Made by a program: the position numbers and the translations under genes. Shown piece after piece: positions 6,962-8,218 of a stretch of DNA of 8,218 nucleotides; positions within the stretch are counted from its first letter, which is position 1; each line of letters starts with the position of its first letter. The notes below the pieces were generated by a model that did no database searches, was not told the origin of the DNA, and saw only the letters and a list, made by a program, of their open reading frames with translations. This DNA comes from Candidatus Dojkabacteria bacterium (lineage in GTDB: Bacteria; Patescibacteriota; Dojkabacteria; SC72; JAHDCA01). The stretch is taken from contig JAHDCA010000019.1 of NCBI GenBank assembly GCA_020630115.1, positions 1 through 8,218 of the forward strand, in the 5' to 3' direction.

Positions 6962-7702
6962 TTACTTCTTTACAACCTTACCACTGTCCATATGTATAGT
7001 TCTTTGAGCATACTTTGATATTGAATGAGAGTGGGTTACCATAACTACAGTTGTTCCTTTTTCTTTATTCATCTTTTTAATCAAATCCATTACCTCCTTA
7101 GCAGTATCAGAATCAAGATTCCCTGTAGGCTCATCTGCCCATATAACTGTTGGATCATTAGCAAGGCTTCTTGCAACTGTTACACGTTGTCTCTGACCAC
7201 CTGAGAGTTCGTTAGGCTTATGGTAAAGCCTGTCTCCAAGTCCAACCTGCTCAAGCAATTCTTTGGCCTTCTTTTTCGCAACTGATCTTTTAACTCCATC
7301 GAGGATAAGAGGTAATTCAACATTTTCTAGTGCAGAAAGTACAGGTATCAAATTAAAAGTTTGGAAGATAAATCCCATGTTTGTTGCTCTAAACTTTGTC
7401 TTCTTTCGATCTCTTAATTTAGCAATGTCTTGTCCGTTAATTTCAATCTTTCCAGAGCTTGGATTATCGATACCTGAGATACAGTTCAAAAGTGTTGTTT
7501 TACCTGAGCCAGATTCACCCATTATTGCGACCATCTCACCTTGGTATATTTTAATATCAACATCATTGAGAGCTTTAACTTCGTTTGGTTGACCTTTATG
7601 ATAGATCTTAAAAAGGCTTTGGGTATTTACAATAACTTTTCTGTCAGTGTTTGATTTTGAATTCTTTTTTGTTAGCTTGTTTTTATCTTGAGTTTTTTTC
7701 AT
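6962..7702 (-). CDS. ABC transporter ATPase, LolD/MacB family
   Basis: A complete 246-residue nucleotide-binding subunit that powers an FtsX-type permease at the inner face of the membrane. Motifs: Walker A GESGSGKT at 62-69, Q-loop Q114 in FIFQTFNLIP, signature LSGGQ at 166-170, Walker B VIWADE at 186-191 followed by PTGNLD, and H-loop H224 in VTHSH. The NLIP..SALENVELPL stretch is typical of the LolD/MacB/YtrE group. The first 22 residues are a Lys-rich extension not needed for the fold; the ATG at 7702 is kept because the frame is open and it lies 22 bases after the permease stop. It follows the permease gene on the same strand, so the two form an operon. No Shine-Dalgarno is seen. These transporters often act as mechanotransmission or export machines; the substrate cannot be told here. 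Confidence 0.95.
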   Translation of the reverse strand: MKKTQDKNKLTKKNSKSNTDRKVIVNTQSLFKIYHKGQPNEVKALNDVDIKIYQGEMVAIMGESGSGKTTLLNCISGIDNPSSGKIEINGQDIAKLRDRKKTKFRATNMGFIFQTFNLIPVLSALENVELPLILDGVKRSVAKKKAKELLEQVGLGDRLYHKPNELSGGQRQRVTVARSLANDPTVIWADEPTGNLDSDTAKEVMDLIKKMNKEKGTTVVMVTHSHSISKYAQRTIHMDSGKVVKK

Positions 7703-7724
7703 AAAGTTTCAAATAATTTATATA

Positions 7725-8218
7725 TTATTCTGGATAGTTTGTAGCTTCTACTGGTGATAATCTACTTGCAATAAGTGAAGGGGCAAGAGTAAATAATATA
7801 CATGCGAGGTAAATCAACAAGCAGAAAATTAAAATTTCATTATGTGGTGTAATTACATTAAAGTCACTTGTTTCATCAGCAAACTCAGTTAGGAAATTTT
7901 GAGCTGAGATCATACCCGTAAATGCACCGATACTAATTCCAAAGATCGAAATTAGTGAGCTTTCTGCGATAAAAACGTAAAAAATCATAGCTTTTGAAAA
8001 ACCTAAACTTCTAAGCATACCAATTTGTTGTTTTCTTTGATTAACAGATCTGAAAATTATTACTCCAAGCCCAGCCAGACCCACTAATAGTCCAAAACTC
8101 AAGAAACCTTGTAGGAGATAAATAAACTGATTTATAAATAATTGGAATACAGCAATTAGCTCTTCAATTATAAAAATATCGTATTCTTGAATTATAGCTA
8201 ATTCATCTTTGATATTGT
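7725..8218 (-). CDS. FtsX-family ABC permease, 5'-partial
   Basis: The frame is open to the right edge of the window; the last 163 residues are visible and the stop is TAA at 7725-7727. The fragment is the C-terminal FtsX domain of a MacB-type permease: a hydrophobic segment around FGLLVGLAGLGVIIF, the conserved loop RSVNQRKQQIGMLRSLGFS, a second segment in VFIAESSLISIFGISIGAF, a short extracellular part, a third segment near EILIFCLLIYLACILFTLAP, and the family ending ASRLSPVEATNYPE. The loop RSV..R..QIGMLRSLG is the region that contacts the ATPase in this family. A TTG at 8102 is in frame but lies inside the first visible hydrophobic segment and is not the start. With the adjacent ATPase it makes a LolCDE/MacB-like transporter. 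Whether the missing N-terminal half carries a MacB periplasmic-core domain is not visible. Confidence 0.93.
   Translation of the reverse strand, partial: NIKDELAIIQEYDIFIIEELIAVFQLFINQFIYLLQGFLSFGLLVGLAGLGVIIFRSVNQRKQQIGMLRSLGFSKAMIFYVFIAESSLISIFGISIGAFTGMISAQNFLTEFADETSDFNVITPHNEILIFCLLIYLACILFTLAPSLIASRLSPVEATNYPE

Noticed and set aside
7263..7592. 109-residue + strand frame opposite the ABC ATPase
   Set aside because: It is antisense to the Walker A and Q-loop region of a clear ATPase gene and has no recognisable features.
8100..8102. TTG as start of the FtsX-type permease
   Set aside because: The frame stays open to the window edge and the TTG falls within a conserved hydrophobic segment, so the gene is truncated by the window.

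Overview
The window looks like a chromosomal segment from a small-genome, AT-rich bacterium, most likely a member of the Candidate Phyla Radiation (Patescibacteria). Three things suggest this: the tightly packed threonylcarbamoyl-tRNA genes with a TsaC-TsaE fusion, the absence of recognisable Shine-Dalgarno sequences before the starts I could inspect, and a large Cys-rich DUF11 surface protein with a sorting-signal-like tail. This is inference from gene style; no rRNA or other phylogenetic marker is present, so I do not name a phylum. TGA is used as stop (positions 922-924 and 3781-3783) and no internal TGA-for-Gly reading is needed, which argues against the recoded Gracilibacteria/Absconditabacteria.

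Positions 1-3783 (+ strand) hold a probable operon: the 3' part of a fused tsaC-tsaE gene cut by the window edge, tsaD overlapping it by 11 bases, and a one-chain ABC exporter 35 bases further on. TsaC makes threonylcarbamoyl-AMP, and TsaD with TsaE (and normally TsaB) moves the group to A37 of tRNAs that read ANN codons. A tRNA-Leu(GAG) gene with encoded CCA follows at 3817-3906. Its own consensus-like promoter has a -35 box overlapping the exporter stop codon.

Positions 3907-6881 (+ strand) hold the most unusual part: a second consensus-like promoter and then a very large secreted, wall-anchored protein. It is read in two overlapping frames: an N-terminal piece with a membrane or signal segment (4010-4762), and a larger piece (4743-6881) with a duplicated Cys/His module, two VWC/pacifastin-like cysteine modules, two DUF11 domains, an LADTG motif, a C-terminal membrane helix and a basic tail. 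The second piece has no export signal of its own. The two pieces are therefore best read as one gene of about 950 codons interrupted by a single-base frame change near 4747-4749, whether real, programmed or a sequence error.

Positions 6882-8218 hold a perfect 13-bp hairpin in the convergent intergenic region. Beyond it, on the - strand, lie a LolD/MacB-type ABC ATPase and, upstream of it, the C-terminal end of its FtsX-family permease, which runs off the right edge. No stretch longer than about 100 bases lacks a gene.
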